Positions 6,259 through 12,362 of a stretch of DNA of 12,362 nt are shown here, piece after piece. The stretch is from JAJYTL01 sp046705265. GTDB taxonomy: Bacteria > Pseudomonadota > Alphaproteobacteria > Ferrovibrionales > Ferrovibrionaceae. The stretch covers positions 1 to 12,362 of the forward strand of contig JBJKQL010000060.1 in assembly GCA_046705265.1 (NCBI GenBank), in the 5' to 3' direction. Position numbers and translations under genes: made by a program. The notes under the pieces were generated by a model, which was not told the origin of the DNA, ran no database searches, and was given only the letters and a program-made list of their open reading frames with translations. Positions within the stretch are counted from its first letter, which is position 1. Each line of letters begins with the position of its first letter.

Positions 6259-7613
6259 TGACGCGTCCGTTGCGGTCCGCTATTTTCACCGGCCTAATGA
6301 TCGGCGCTGCGTTTCTGAGCCTGAGTCCGGGACACGCTCAGACCAGGGCGTCAGGAGCCATCGCCACCGCACATGACGGCAAAGTCGCCGCAGGAGCGCT
6401 GCATTTCAGCAAAGGCGAACGGATCGCGATCTTTCAGTTGTCTCCGATCGGCCGCCTGCCACCAGATCCTACAGATAAGGTTGGGAACGATCCGCGGGCG
6501 GCGAGGTTCGGCCAGTACCTCTTCTTCGACCCGAACCTGTCGGAGAATCACAAGATTTCATGCGCAAGCTGCCACCAGCCGGCTCGTGCGTTCACGGACG
6601 GGCGACGTATCGGCATTGGCGTCGGAAAGGATACACGTAATACGCCGACACTCCTGAATGTTGCCTATAGTCACTGGTTCTTCTGGGATGGGCGCGCGGA
6701 TTCGCTCTGGGCTCAGGCGCTTTATGTCATGGAAACACCGGCCGAATTTGACTCAGACCGCCTCCATATCGCCCATGTCATCTACGATAATGCAGCCCTC
6801 CGGAAGGCTTACCAGCAGATTTTCGGCCCCATGCCACCACTCGACGATGCTGCCCGCTTCCCTCCGCATGCCCGGCCAGTGCCCGGTCATCCGAATGCGC
6901 CACTGTCGGAAGCCTGGGCCGCGATGGCTCCGGCGGACCAATATGCCATCAATCGCGTGTTCAGCAACCTTGGCAAAACGATCGAAGCATACGAACGCAA
7001 GCTGATAAGTTCTGATTCACGCTTCGACCAATTCGTGAAGGGGCTGAAAACACATGACGCCGCGCAGCTGGCGCGGCTCTCTCCTGCCGCCCAGCGCGGC
7101 CTCAAGCTTTTCATCGGCGCGGCGCATTGCGATCTCTGCCATTCCGGTCCTCGCTTTACCGATGGACAGTTCCATGATCTTGGCCTGCCAGTCTTGCCGG
7201 GGGAGAATCCGGACATCGGCCGCGAAGCAGGGATCCGCGATGTTAAGGTCGACATCTTCAATGGAATTGGGCCGTTCAGCGATGAACGTAATGAGGCGGC
7301 AAAAAGCAAGCTTGAGTTTCTCCCGCAGGCTGCCTCCGCGCGCGGGAAGTTCAAAACTCCGACGCTGCGCAACGTGGCCCGCACCGCACCCTATATGCAT
7401 GACGGCCGCTTCAAGACTCTCACGCAGGTCGTACGCTTCTATGCGGAGGGGCAGGCCGCCATCCATGGCAAGTTCGTTGGCAAGCGCGATAGGCTACTCG
7501 ACATCATTCCGCATCTAACATCATCCCAGATCCACGATCTTGTTGCATTTCTCAAATCTTTGAACAGCAAGCCATTGCCGCATAGTCTCCTCATTCAGAC
7601 ATCTCCGCCATGA
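6258..7613 (+). CDS. MauG/CcpA-type di-heme cytochrome c peroxidase family protein
   Basis: A 451-residue periplasmic protein. A signal peptide (1-28: MTRPLRSAIF, hydrophobic stretch, GHAQ) is followed by two c-type heme sites, CASCH (102-106) and CDLCH (291-295), in the two-domain layout of the cytochrome c peroxidase/MauG family. Other family marks are FGQYLFFDPNLS (84-95), FTDGRRIG, TPTLLNVAY, WFFWDGRADSLWAQA (140-154), and TPTLRNVARTAPYMHDGRF (367-385). After this, TLTQVVRFYAEG has Tyr395 where bacterial peroxidases have the Met ligand of the second heme, which is MauG-like. The insert at about 190-215 (PMPPLDDAARFPPHARP) lengthens the protein against the usual 320-400. I chose ATG 6258, overlapping the previous stop (TGATG); TTG 6243 is an in-frame alternative. 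It may reduce peroxide or oxidise a protein substrate; the coupled YtkA-like protein is the first candidate. Confidence 0.93.
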   Translation: MTRPLRSAIFTGLMIGAAFLSLSPGHAQTRASGAIATAHDGKVAAGALHFSKGERIAIFQLSPIGRLPPDPTDKVGNDPRAARFGQYLFFDPNLSENHKISCASCHQPARAFTDGRRIGIGVGKDTRNTPTLLNVAYSHWFFWDGRADSLWAQALYVMETPAEFDSDRLHIAHVIYDNAALRKAYQQIFGPMPPLDDAARFPPHARPVPGHPNAPLSEAWAAMAPADQYAINRVFSNLGKTIEAYERKLISSDSRFDQFVKGLKTHDAAQLARLSPAAQRGLKLFIGAAHCDLCHSGPRFTDGQFHDLGLPVLPGENPDIGREAGIRDVKVDIFNGIGPFSDERNEAAKSKLEFLPQAASARGKFKTPTLRNVARTAPYMHDGRFKTLTQVVRFYAEGQAAIHGKFVGKRDRLLDIIPHLTSSQIHDLVAFLKSLNSKPLPHSLLIQTSPP

Positions 7614-7762
7614 CGACACACGGTTAGGAAAAGCCGGCCGAACGGGGATCGACCACCTGACTCTGGCCCCGTGCCCAACCTTGGCAATAGCGGGAAATGG
7701 GCATGATAGCTCATTCACGGCATCATGCTCGCTCCGCTTACCTTATGGCGCTCCACTTGCAG

Positions 7763-7780
7763 TTTGCGAATGGCCGCAAA
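7763..7780. repeat. GAATGGCCG-type intergenic repeat with hairpin arms, copy 2
   Basis: TTTGCGAATGGCCGCAAA: perfect 6-base arms TTTGCG/CGCAAA around the loop AATGGC. It shares GCGAATGGCCG with copies at 5103 and 7841. Confidence 0.4.
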
Positions 7781-7840
7781 CCGAATATGAAGACATTGAC
7801 TGCGTCACCATGACGGCTCTAGCCAAGCATTTCACTGACC

Positions 7841-7860
7841 GTTCGCGAATGGCCGGATCC
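7841..7860. repeat. GAATGGCCGG-type intergenic repeat, copy 3
   Basis: GTTCGCGAATGGCCGGATCC, sharing GCGAATGGCCGG with the copy at 5103. It lies 60 bases after copy 2 in DNA without a gene. Confidence 0.4.
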
Positions 7861-8205
7861 TCCCGCTAAGGGACGAAGCGGGGACGCACTGTTGGTGCAA
7901 ATTCGATAATCCCGCCCCATTCAGAACACTGGACGAAATGGGCCCACTGGTGAATCTTTCATTTTTCGGCCGCGGTTCGTTGACACTGCCTTGCCGTGAC
8001 CGGCCTCGTCCTCAGGAACCTAACTCAAGGTCGAAAATATCCGGCAGAGCCCTTGGCAGCAGTACTGTTGCCGGCGAAAATCGGTCCATGATGGATCCAC
8101 GCCGGTGAGCCCTTTCCGCACACCGCGACCAAGCAGAGCCGGACCTTCGTGGCACTCGCTAAGTAGAATGTGACGGCCGCTATGAAGGCGTACGAACGCT
8201 AGCCA

Positions 8206-8880
8206 ATGATCAAGCACTGCACCTTTTCGCATCACGACGCCGCTCGCTTTTACGATCGGCTCGGGTCCGGCTTGGACACTCAGGGGTTCTACGAATCCAG
8301 GGCTCTGCGCGAGCTCGCTGCGCGCCTGAACCTTGAGACCGCGCAGGCAGTGCTGGAATTCGGCTGTGGCACCGGCCGTTTCGCAGCTGAGCTGCTGCAA
8401 ACCAATCTGGCCTCCACAGCAACTTATCTCGGCTTGGACGTGAGCGGCACGATGGTCGGATTGGCGCGAAGCCGGCTTGAGCGATGGGCCGACCGCGCCC
8501 AGATTAGGCAGACCGACGGCATGCCCCATATTGCTGCCCCGGACGGGGCTTTCGACCGGTTCATCTGCACCTATGTCCTGGATCTGCTATCGGCCGACGA
8601 CATCCGCATCGTGCTGGCGGAAGCCCACCGGGTGCTGAAAGCCGGTGGATTGCTTGGTCTCGCCAGCTTGACCGACGGACCGACGGCGGCCTCTCGAATC
8701 GTAACCGTAATATGGCGCGGTCTGCATCGTCTTTCGCCGTGGCTCGTCGGCGGCTGCCGGCCGATTTCACTTCCCTCCTTCCTCATGAATGGAGAATGGC
8801 ATATTGACTACTCGACCATCACCGTGTCTTTTGGCGTGCCATCCGAAATCCTCGTCGCAAGGTGCGTCGCGGCGCCATGA
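8206..8880 (+). CDS. Class I SAM-dependent methyltransferase
   Basis: A 224-residue cytoplasmic protein with the Rossmann-like methyltransferase fold. Motif I is VLEFGCGTGRFA (49-60), the acidic residue at the end of strand 2 is Asp78 (LGLDVS), then QTDGMPHIAAPDGAFDRF (102-119) carries motif II/III with the post-motif FICTYVLDLLS (119-129), and HRVLKAGGLLGLAS (141-154) is the usual late motif. The fold is complete. The N-terminal DAARFYDRLGSGLDTQGFYE helix and the C-terminal WHIDYSTITVSFGVPSEILVA are features of small-molecule methyltransferases of the UbiE/type 11 group; the acceptor is unknown. An in-frame TAG three bases before ATG 8206 fixes the upstream limit of the frame, but the ribosome site is poor (GAAGG about 15-20 bases away). 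It stands alone, with about 590 and 500 gene-free bases on either side, so no pathway can be inferred. Confidence 0.9.
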   Translation: MIKHCTFSHHDAARFYDRLGSGLDTQGFYESRALRELAARLNLETAQAVLEFGCGTGRFAAELLQTNLASTATYLGLDVSGTMVGLARSRLERWADRAQIRQTDGMPHIAAPDGAFDRFICTYVLDLLSADDIRIVLAEAHRVLKAGGLLGLASLTDGPTAASRIVTVIWRGLHRLSPWLVGGCRPISLPSFLMNGEWHIDYSTITVSFGVPSEILVARCVAAP

Positions 8881-9052
8881 GCGGTCGCCTGAACTCGTCA
8901 TAACCAAAAAGCAAGCGCGCAGCGCTCTTTCCGGTGGCGCTATCGCGCCAGAACCAACGGATGGAATGAATCAAACAGGCCACCATTCGAAGCTGAGCGA
9001 CCAATCCTATCTGGAATATTTGTGGCAGACGTTAGCGCAAAATTCGGAAGCG

Positions 9053-9068
9053 GTGAACGGCCGAAATC
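9053..9068. repeat. GAACGGCCG-type intergenic repeat, copy 4
   Basis: GTGAACGGCCGAAATC, sharing GTGAACGGCCG with the copy at 9131. It is outside any supported gene. Confidence 0.35.
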
Positions 9069-9130
9069 TATCAAGGAGACATTCATAGCGTTATCATTCT
9101 AGCTTTCGCCAAGCGTTTTTCAGGCAGTTC

Positions 9131-9151
9131 GTGAACGGCCGGAAACTCCCT
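9131..9151. repeat. GAACGGCCGGAAACTCCCT intergenic repeat, copy 5
   Basis: A 21-base stretch, GTGAACGGCCGG followed by AAACTCCCT. It is the closest partner of the copy at 5103-5122, about 4 kb away, and shares its GTGAACGGCCG core with the copy at 9053. Confidence 0.4.
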
Positions 9152-9386
9152 GACAAGGCCGCTATCGGTGGTGACGTCGGCCGGCCGGCTTGGGTCGTTT
9201 TCGGTCTGCACGTCTTTATCATGCACCCGATAGGAGTATCTGAATCGCTCGACAGCCGGCGCCCATCGATACGGGCCTTTGCAACCCTGCTGCCCATCGG
9301 CCTATCGTAACGGAATGAGCGGCGGCAAATGCAGTCCCGAGGGACCGCTTGCCGCTGCCGACAGCGACAAGCGCAAGGAGGCTCCG

Positions 9387-9956
9387 ATGGTCACAATATC
9401 GCAAAGAGCGGGATTGCAAAGAGCGGGCGAGCTCGGCTGGCACGCGGCCGATTTCGAACTCGAGGGTACCGATGGGCGGCGTCACCGCCTCATCGATGTC
9501 AAGGGCGAGCGGGGCACGCTCGTGATGTTCATCTGCAACCACTGCCCCTATGTGAAGGGCGTGATCGACGATCTGGTGCAGGACTGCAGGTCGCTCGAGG
9601 CCGACGGTGTCAAGGCTGTCGCGATGATGCCGAACGACACAGAGGCCTATTCGGCCGATTCCTTCGACAATATGAAGGCCTTCGCCAAGGCCCATGGTTT
9701 CGGCTTTCCCTATCTCATCGACCGTACCCAGGAGGTCGCCCGCGCCTATGGCGCCGTCTGCACGCCGGACATCTTTGGCTTCGACCGCGAGCTCTTGCTG
9801 CGCTATCGCGGCCGTGTGGTGGACATGCGCGGCGCCACGCCGGTCAAGGGTGCCAAGCGCGAGATGCTGCAGGCCATGTATCACATCGCGCGCACGGGTC
9901 AGTGCGCGACCGAGCAGGTGCCGGCAATTGGCTGCTCGATCAAATGGCGGTCTTGA
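9387..9956 (+). CDS. Thioredoxin-fold (AhpC/TSA-redoxin) family protein
   Basis: A 189-residue cytoplasmic protein (no signal peptide) of the thioredoxin-like redoxin group. An N-terminal strand FELEGTDGRRHRLIDVKGERGTLVMFICNHCPYVKGVID holds the active site C50-N-H-C53, followed by ADGVKAVAMMPND (72-84), DSFDNMKAFAKAHGFGFPYLIDRTQEVARAYGAV (91-124), the cis-proline loop CTPDIFGFD (125-133), and LLLRYRGRVVD. The CNHCPYV motif is typical of a widespread uncharacterised redoxin family of about 180-200 residues, so reduction of a disulfide or peroxide is likely but the substrate is unknown. Cys125, Cys173 and Cys183 are additional cysteines. An ideal ribosome site AAGGAGG lies 5 bases before ATG 9387, so translation should be strong. 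It is monocistronic and converges with the ABC permease, 95 bases apart. Confidence 0.92.
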   Translation: MVTISQRAGLQRAGELGWHAADFELEGTDGRRHRLIDVKGERGTLVMFICNHCPYVKGVIDDLVQDCRSLEADGVKAVAMMPNDTEAYSADSFDNMKAFAKAHGFGFPYLIDRTQEVARAYGAVCTPDIFGFDRELLLRYRGRVVDMRGATPVKGAKREMLQAMYHIARTGQCATEQVPAIGCSIKWRS

Positions 9957-10051
9957 GCAGCGCGCTCTCGCTCGCCTGGGCGGCGTTGGGCGGTATCGGC
10001 TCTTTGCCTTCACAATCGCGGCAAGCCCTGTATGCCGCGCGTCTAGCCCTC

Positions 10052-10798
10052 CTAGACTTCGATCTGGCCAAAAAACGTCGCGCCGAGCCAGAGGAATATG
10101 GCTGCGACGCCGACGAGCACGCTGAAATCGAGCCACAGCGGGAACGCCGACGTACCGCTAAGAAAGTGCCGGAGTGCATCGACGCCGTACGAGAGAGGAT
10201 CTACCCGAGCGAGCCAGAGCAAGACATCTGGCACGTTCGCAAGTGGAAAGAGCGCGCCAGAAAGGAAAAACAGCGGCATCACTAGAAAGTTCATGATGAG
10301 CTGGAAACCTTGCATGTCGCGCAATTTCGACGCAACCATCATGCCGAGTGCGCTGAAGAGCAAGGCGATCAGCATCATCACCACGATTGACGGAAGTATC
10401 CCAAACCAGGAGACGGGCCGAAAGCCAACCAGTGTCGCGATAACGAGGACCAGCGTGCCCTGCACGGCCGCCACCGTTGCGCCGCCTAGCGTTCGTCCAA
10501 ACATAATGGAGAGGCGCGAGACCGGTGCGACGAGGGTCTCCTTCAAAAAACCGAACTGCCGGTCCCAGATCACCTGCATGCCGTTGAAAATCGCCATAAA
10601 GATGATCGACATCCCGATGATGCCCGGCGCGAGGAAGTCGAGGTAGTTGCCCTGACCTGCTCGGGTAAAGACGGGCCCGAGACCGTAGCCGAGCGCGACC
10701 AGGAAAAGAACGGGTTGGCCGAGGGAGCCGACGACCCGGGATTTGCTGCGGACGAAACGCAATAGTTCCCGCCGCCACATGACATAGATGCCATTCAT
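10052..10798 (-). CDS. ABC-2 type transporter permease (DrrB-like)
   Basis: A 248-residue inner-membrane protein, the normal size for an ABC-2 exporter permease. Hydrophobic segments lie at about 27-44 (LGQPVLFLVALGYGLG), 55-73, 105-125 (VAAVQGTLVLVIATLVG), 133-155 (GILPSIVVMMLIALLFSALG), 167-186 (LIMNFLVMPLFFLSGALFPL) and 226-244 (SVLVGVAAIFLWLGATFF), giving six. The ABC-2 signature is seen at 174-210, including FFLSGALFPL and the VDPLSYGVDALR stretch. I chose ATG 10798 because AAGGA lies about 8 bases upstream and MNGIYVMWRRELLRF is the usual start; an upstream in-frame ATG at 10867 would overlap the ATPase gene. It begins 10 bases after the ATPase stop and pairs with it as one exporter, of the drug/lipid-export type. 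The substrate is unknown. Confidence 0.95.
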   Translation of the reverse strand: MNGIYVMWRRELLRFVRSKSRVVGSLGQPVLFLVALGYGLGPVFTRAGQGNYLDFLAPGIIGMSIIFMAIFNGMQVIWDRQFGFLKETLVAPVSRLSIMFGRTLGGATVAAVQGTLVLVIATLVGFRPVSWFGILPSIVVMMLIALLFSALGMMVASKLRDMQGFQLIMNFLVMPLFFLSGALFPLANVPDVLLWLARVDPLSYGVDALRHFLSGTSAFPLWLDFSVLVGVAAIFLWLGATFFGQIEV

Positions 10799-10808
10799 CG
10801 ATGGATCC

Positions 10809-11615
10809 TTACCGCCGGCGGCCAGTCCAAACTTGGCGTGCTTGGCGCATGCGATCCACCGCGCCACTCCCTGCTTCCGCCCGAAGCTCGCTCCCTGTGA
10901 GTTTGAGGAATGCGGCCTCGAGTGAGGTAGTGCCCGTCAGGTCCTTGAGGTCCTGCCCGGATCCTTTCGCGATGATCTTGCCATGATCGATGATGGCGAT
11001 CGTCTTCGCCATCTGATCGGCTTCCTCCATGTAGTGGGTGGTGAAGAAAACCGTGATACCCTCTGATTCATTGAGCTTCGTCACATAGGTCCAGAGATGG
11101 TTCCTGGTCTGCGGATCGAGTCCCAGCGTCGGTTCATCGAGAAAGATGATCTTCGGATGATGGAGAAGGCCGCGGGCAATTTCCAGCCTCCGTTTCATTC
11201 CTCCCGAGAAGTCCCGGACAAAGTCATGTTTCCGGTCCGTGAGTTCGACGAGCGTCAGCAACTCGTCGATACGCTTTGCACGCAGGTCCTTGGGCACGCC
11301 GTAGAGGATTCCATGAAATTCCATATTCTCGAATGCCGTGAGATCGTCATCGAGCGAAGGGTCTTGGAACACGATGCCGAACGAATGTCGCGCCGCAGCG
11401 GGATCTCTGACAGGATCATGGCCGTTCAGCTTTATCGTCCCTGCTGTTGGGCGCATCAAGGTCGTGAGCATCTTGATCGTCGTCGACTTGCCGGCGCCAT
11501 TTGGGCCGAGAAAGGCGAAAATCCCCGCTTCCTCGACCGCGAACGAGACGTCATCGACGGCAACGAAGTCGCCGAATTTCTTCGTCAGGTGCTCGACCTC
11601 TATGATTACAGGCAT
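10809..11615 (-). CDS. ABC transporter ATP-binding protein (DrrA-like)
   Basis: A 268-residue cytoplasmic ATPase. Motifs in order: Walker A GPNGAGKST (37-45), Q-loop VFQDPS (82-87), signature FSGGMKRR (136-143), Walker B IIFLDEP (156-162) with D-loop LGLDP, and switch histidine TTH (192-194) followed by YMEEAD. The C-terminal TSLEAAFLKLTG (230-241) is the short extension typical of daunorubicin-resistance-type (DrrA) ATPases, and the last 25 residues are basic. It has no clear ribosome site before ATG 11615, so it may depend on the PadR gene's transcript and reading through; the PadR stop is 54 bases upstream. The permease follows after 10 bases. Energy from ATP drives export of a hydrophobic compound through the permease. 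All catalytic residues are present. Confidence 0.96.
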   Translation of the reverse strand: MPVIIEVEHLTKKFGDFVAVDDVSFAVEEAGIFAFLGPNGAGKSTTIKMLTTLMRPTAGTIKLNGHDPVRDPAAARHSFGIVFQDPSLDDDLTAFENMEFHGILYGVPKDLRAKRIDELLTLVELTDRKHDFVRDFSGGMKRRLEIARGLLHHPKIIFLDEPTLGLDPQTRNHLWTYVTKLNESEGITVFFTTHYMEEADQMAKTIAIIDHGKIIAKGSGQDLKDLTGTTSLEAAFLKLTGSELRAEAGSGAVDRMRQARQVWTGRRR

Positions 11616-11669
11616 GATTCGATAATCGGCGCTAATTCAGACGTTCCTTCACTTTGCGTAGAGCTTTCG

Positions 11670-12242
11670 TCAGCGATGGACGGCGGCGCGGATCTCGTCA
11701 GTCATCCGCCTGACGATCTCTAGCACCCGCTCTTGCGCCTCGGGCGAGGCGTCGCGAGCGGCGCGCAGCGCTTCGCGCAGAGCATGCCGCGCGGCACGGA
11801 ACTCGGGGCGATTGTCAACGTCCTCGTCGACGGCCTCTCCGGCGAAGAAGCGCCGCATGCGCTCCATCTTGCGCGCGATGCGCTCGAACTGGTGGAAGAT
11901 GGTGCGAGCCGTCTCGCGATTTTTTTCAAGCTCGGCTTTGCCCGCGTCAGTGATGCGATAGAGTTTTTTGGTGCCTTCGCTTTCGACAGTGGCGTAACCG
12001 ATTTCGTCGAGATAGCTCAGCGCCGGATAGACCATGCCGGGACTCGGCGCATAGAAGCCGCCTGTGCGGTCCGTCAGTTCCTTCATCAAGTCGTAGCCGT
12101 GGCGCGGCTGCTCCTCAAGCAACACCAAAAAGACAAGGTGCAGCTCGGCACTCTCCAGTTTCCGGCCGGCACTCATGCCGCGGGGACCGAATCCGTCCGT
12201 CATCCACCAGTTGAACCGACCATGGCTGTGGCGTTGCCGCAT
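11670..12242 (-). CDS. PadR-family transcriptional regulator
   Basis: A 190-residue cytoplasmic repressor. The winged helix-turn-helix covers about 32-103: LVFLVLLEEQPRHGYDLMKEL, YAPSPGMVYPALSYLDEIGY (64-83) and the wing VESEGTKKLYRITDAG, all standard PadR features. A C-terminal helical region (105-190, rich in Arg, Glu and Ala) serves dimerisation. I chose ATG 12242 because AGAGG lies about 7 bases upstream and the promoter at 12309-12337 predicts a transcript start near 12302; the ATG at 12308 is therefore excluded and the one at 12281 is possible. PadR proteins typically repress their own gene and an adjacent exporter, releasing DNA when a toxic ligand binds. It is first in the run PadR-ATPase-permease on the same strand. 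Confidence 0.94.
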   Translation of the reverse strand: MRQRHSHGRFNWWMTDGFGPRGMSAGRKLESAELHLVFLVLLEEQPRHGYDLMKELTDRTGGFYAPSPGMVYPALSYLDEIGYATVESEGTKKLYRITDAGKAELEKNRETARTIFHQFERIARKMERMRRFFAGEAVDEDVDNRPEFRAARHALREALRAARDASPEAQERVLEIVRRMTDEIRAAVHR

Positions 12243-12287
12243 GAAACGCCTCTGATCGAAGCTCGTACAACTGTACATCATCGCCTC

Positions 12288-12317
12288 ATATATTAGAAGA
12301 TATATCATAAGATATAT
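12288..12317. promoter_or_regulatory. Two overlapping operator dyads (candidate PadR operator)
   Basis: ATATATCATAAGATATAT (12300-12317) has perfect 7-base arms ATATATC/GATATAT around ATAA. A second dyad (12288-12305) has arms ATATATT/GATATAT with one mismatch around AGAA. The two share the central half-site and their centres are 12 bases apart, about one helical turn. They overlap the -10 box and probable start of the PadR promoter, so a repressor bound here would block the gene. Confidence 0.72.
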
Positions 12318-12337
12318 TTTTAGATTTTCCCTGTCAA
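12309..12337 (-). promoter_or_regulatory. Sigma70-like promoter of the PadR-ABC exporter genes
   Basis: On the minus strand, TTGACA (plus coordinates 12332-12337) is an exact -35 box. Exactly 17 bases further lies TATCTT (12309-12314), a 4-of-6 match to the -10 box. Transcription would begin near 12302, leaving a leader of about 60 bases to ATG 12242. The surrounding DNA is much more AT-rich than the neighbouring genes. Confidence 0.7.
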
Positions 12338-12362
12338 TGGATAGCCGGGGGGCAGCCAGGGC

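Larger units (their letters stand above)
7614..8205. other. Gene-free stretch between the di-heme gene and the methyltransferase
   Basis: These 592 bases hold no frame I can support. Inverted repeats follow the di-heme gene: ACGGGG (7642-7647) with CCCCGT (7667-7672) around a 19-base loop, and GCATGAT (7701-7707) with ATCATGC (7722-7728) around 14 bases. Either could end transcription, but neither has a T-run. Two GAATGGCCG repeats follow at 7763-7780 and 7841-7860. The minus-strand frame covering 8020-8529 is largely antisense to the methyltransferase and unrecognised. A TTGACA at 7980-7985 has no matching -10 box at 17 bases, so the methyltransferase promoter remains unseen. Confidence 0.4.
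8881..9386. other. Gene-free stretch between the methyltransferase and the thioredoxin-fold gene
   Basis: These 506 bases hold two GAACGGCCG repeat copies (9053 and 9131). The plus-strand frame 8789-9088 begins inside the methyltransferase and has no family character. The minus-strand frames here are antisense or chance. An imperfect dyad lies at about 9317-9360 (GAGCGGCGGC to GCTTGCCGCT) just ahead of the next gene's ribosome site and could form a leader hairpin. No promoter hexamers with normal spacing were found. Confidence 0.4.

Noticed and set aside
7642..7672. Intrinsic terminator after the di-heme gene
   Set aside because: Arms are only 6 bases, the loop is 19 bases, and no T-run follows; kept only as a note in the gap entry.
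7980..8008. TTGACA as a promoter for the methyltransferase
   Set aside because: The hexamer at 17 bases spacing is GCCTCG, nothing like a -10 box.
8020..8529. Minus-strand 169-codon frame
   Set aside because: Two thirds is antisense to the methyltransferase and the remainder has no recognisable domain.
8789..9088. Plus-strand 99-codon frame overlapping the methyltransferase end
   Set aside because: Starts inside the methyltransferase in another frame, low-complexity composition, no domain; the end falls in a repeat copy.
9219..10136. Minus-strand 305-codon open frame
   Set aside because: It is antisense to the thioredoxin-fold gene, is rich in Arg/His/Ala as expected of a GC-rich shadow frame, and has no domain or ribosome site.
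9329..10285. Plus-strand 318-codon open frame
   Set aside because: It is the same-strand +1/+2 shadow of the thioredoxin-fold gene and runs on antisense to the permease; composition is Arg/Gly-rich with no family motif.

Overview
The window looks like chromosomal accessory DNA from a GC-rich Proteobacterium, most likely an Alphaproteobacterium (Hyphomicrobiales or Sphingomonadales). This rests on G/C-rich third codon positions, the protein families present and the style of the intergenic DNA; no rRNA or other marker gene fixes the taxon. It holds nine intact protein genes I can support, one truncated gene, and several long gene-free stretches (about 300 to 950 bases). I see no tRNA, rRNA, CRISPR array, transposase or phage gene.

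Layout. (1) 1-1352: a LacI-family repressor with a TATAAT -10 box and a LacI/cre-like operator in front of it, suggesting autoregulation; its metabolic target is not in the window. (2) 1462-2450, minus strand: a short-chain dehydrogenase followed by the first 50 codons of a truncated dinucleotide-binding protein. (3) 2795-3691: a LysR-type regulator divergent from the dehydrogenase, a common regulator-target arrangement. (4) 4006-4839, minus strand: an AraC-family regulator with a C-terminal GyrI-like effector domain. (5) 4840-5787: almost 950 bases with no supportable gene. (6) 5788-7613: the most distinctive part, a two-gene unit coding for a small secreted Met/His-rich YtkA-like protein and a periplasmic MauG/cytochrome c peroxidase-like di-heme protein, with stop and start overlapping as TGATG. 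(7) 8206-8880: an isolated class I SAM-dependent methyltransferase. (8) 9387-9956: a thioredoxin/AhpC-fold protein with a CNHC motif. (9) 10052-12242, minus strand: a PadR regulator, a DrrA-type ABC ATPase and an ABC-2 permease, which together form a self-regulated exporter module. The PadR gene has a strong sigma70-like promoter whose -10 box is covered by two overlapping inverted repeats.

How the genes may work together. Four of the nine intact genes are one-component regulators, three beside plausible targets or their own operators. The exporter operon fits PadR repression lifted by a toxic ligand. The YtkA-like/MauG-like pair resembles, in layout only, known di-heme enzyme/protein-substrate pairs such as MbnH/MbnP and MauG/methylamine dehydrogenase. 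It is the best candidate here for an undescribed small system. The gene-free stretches carry scattered copies of a short motif around GAA(T/C)GGCCG, which look like eroded intergenic repeats.
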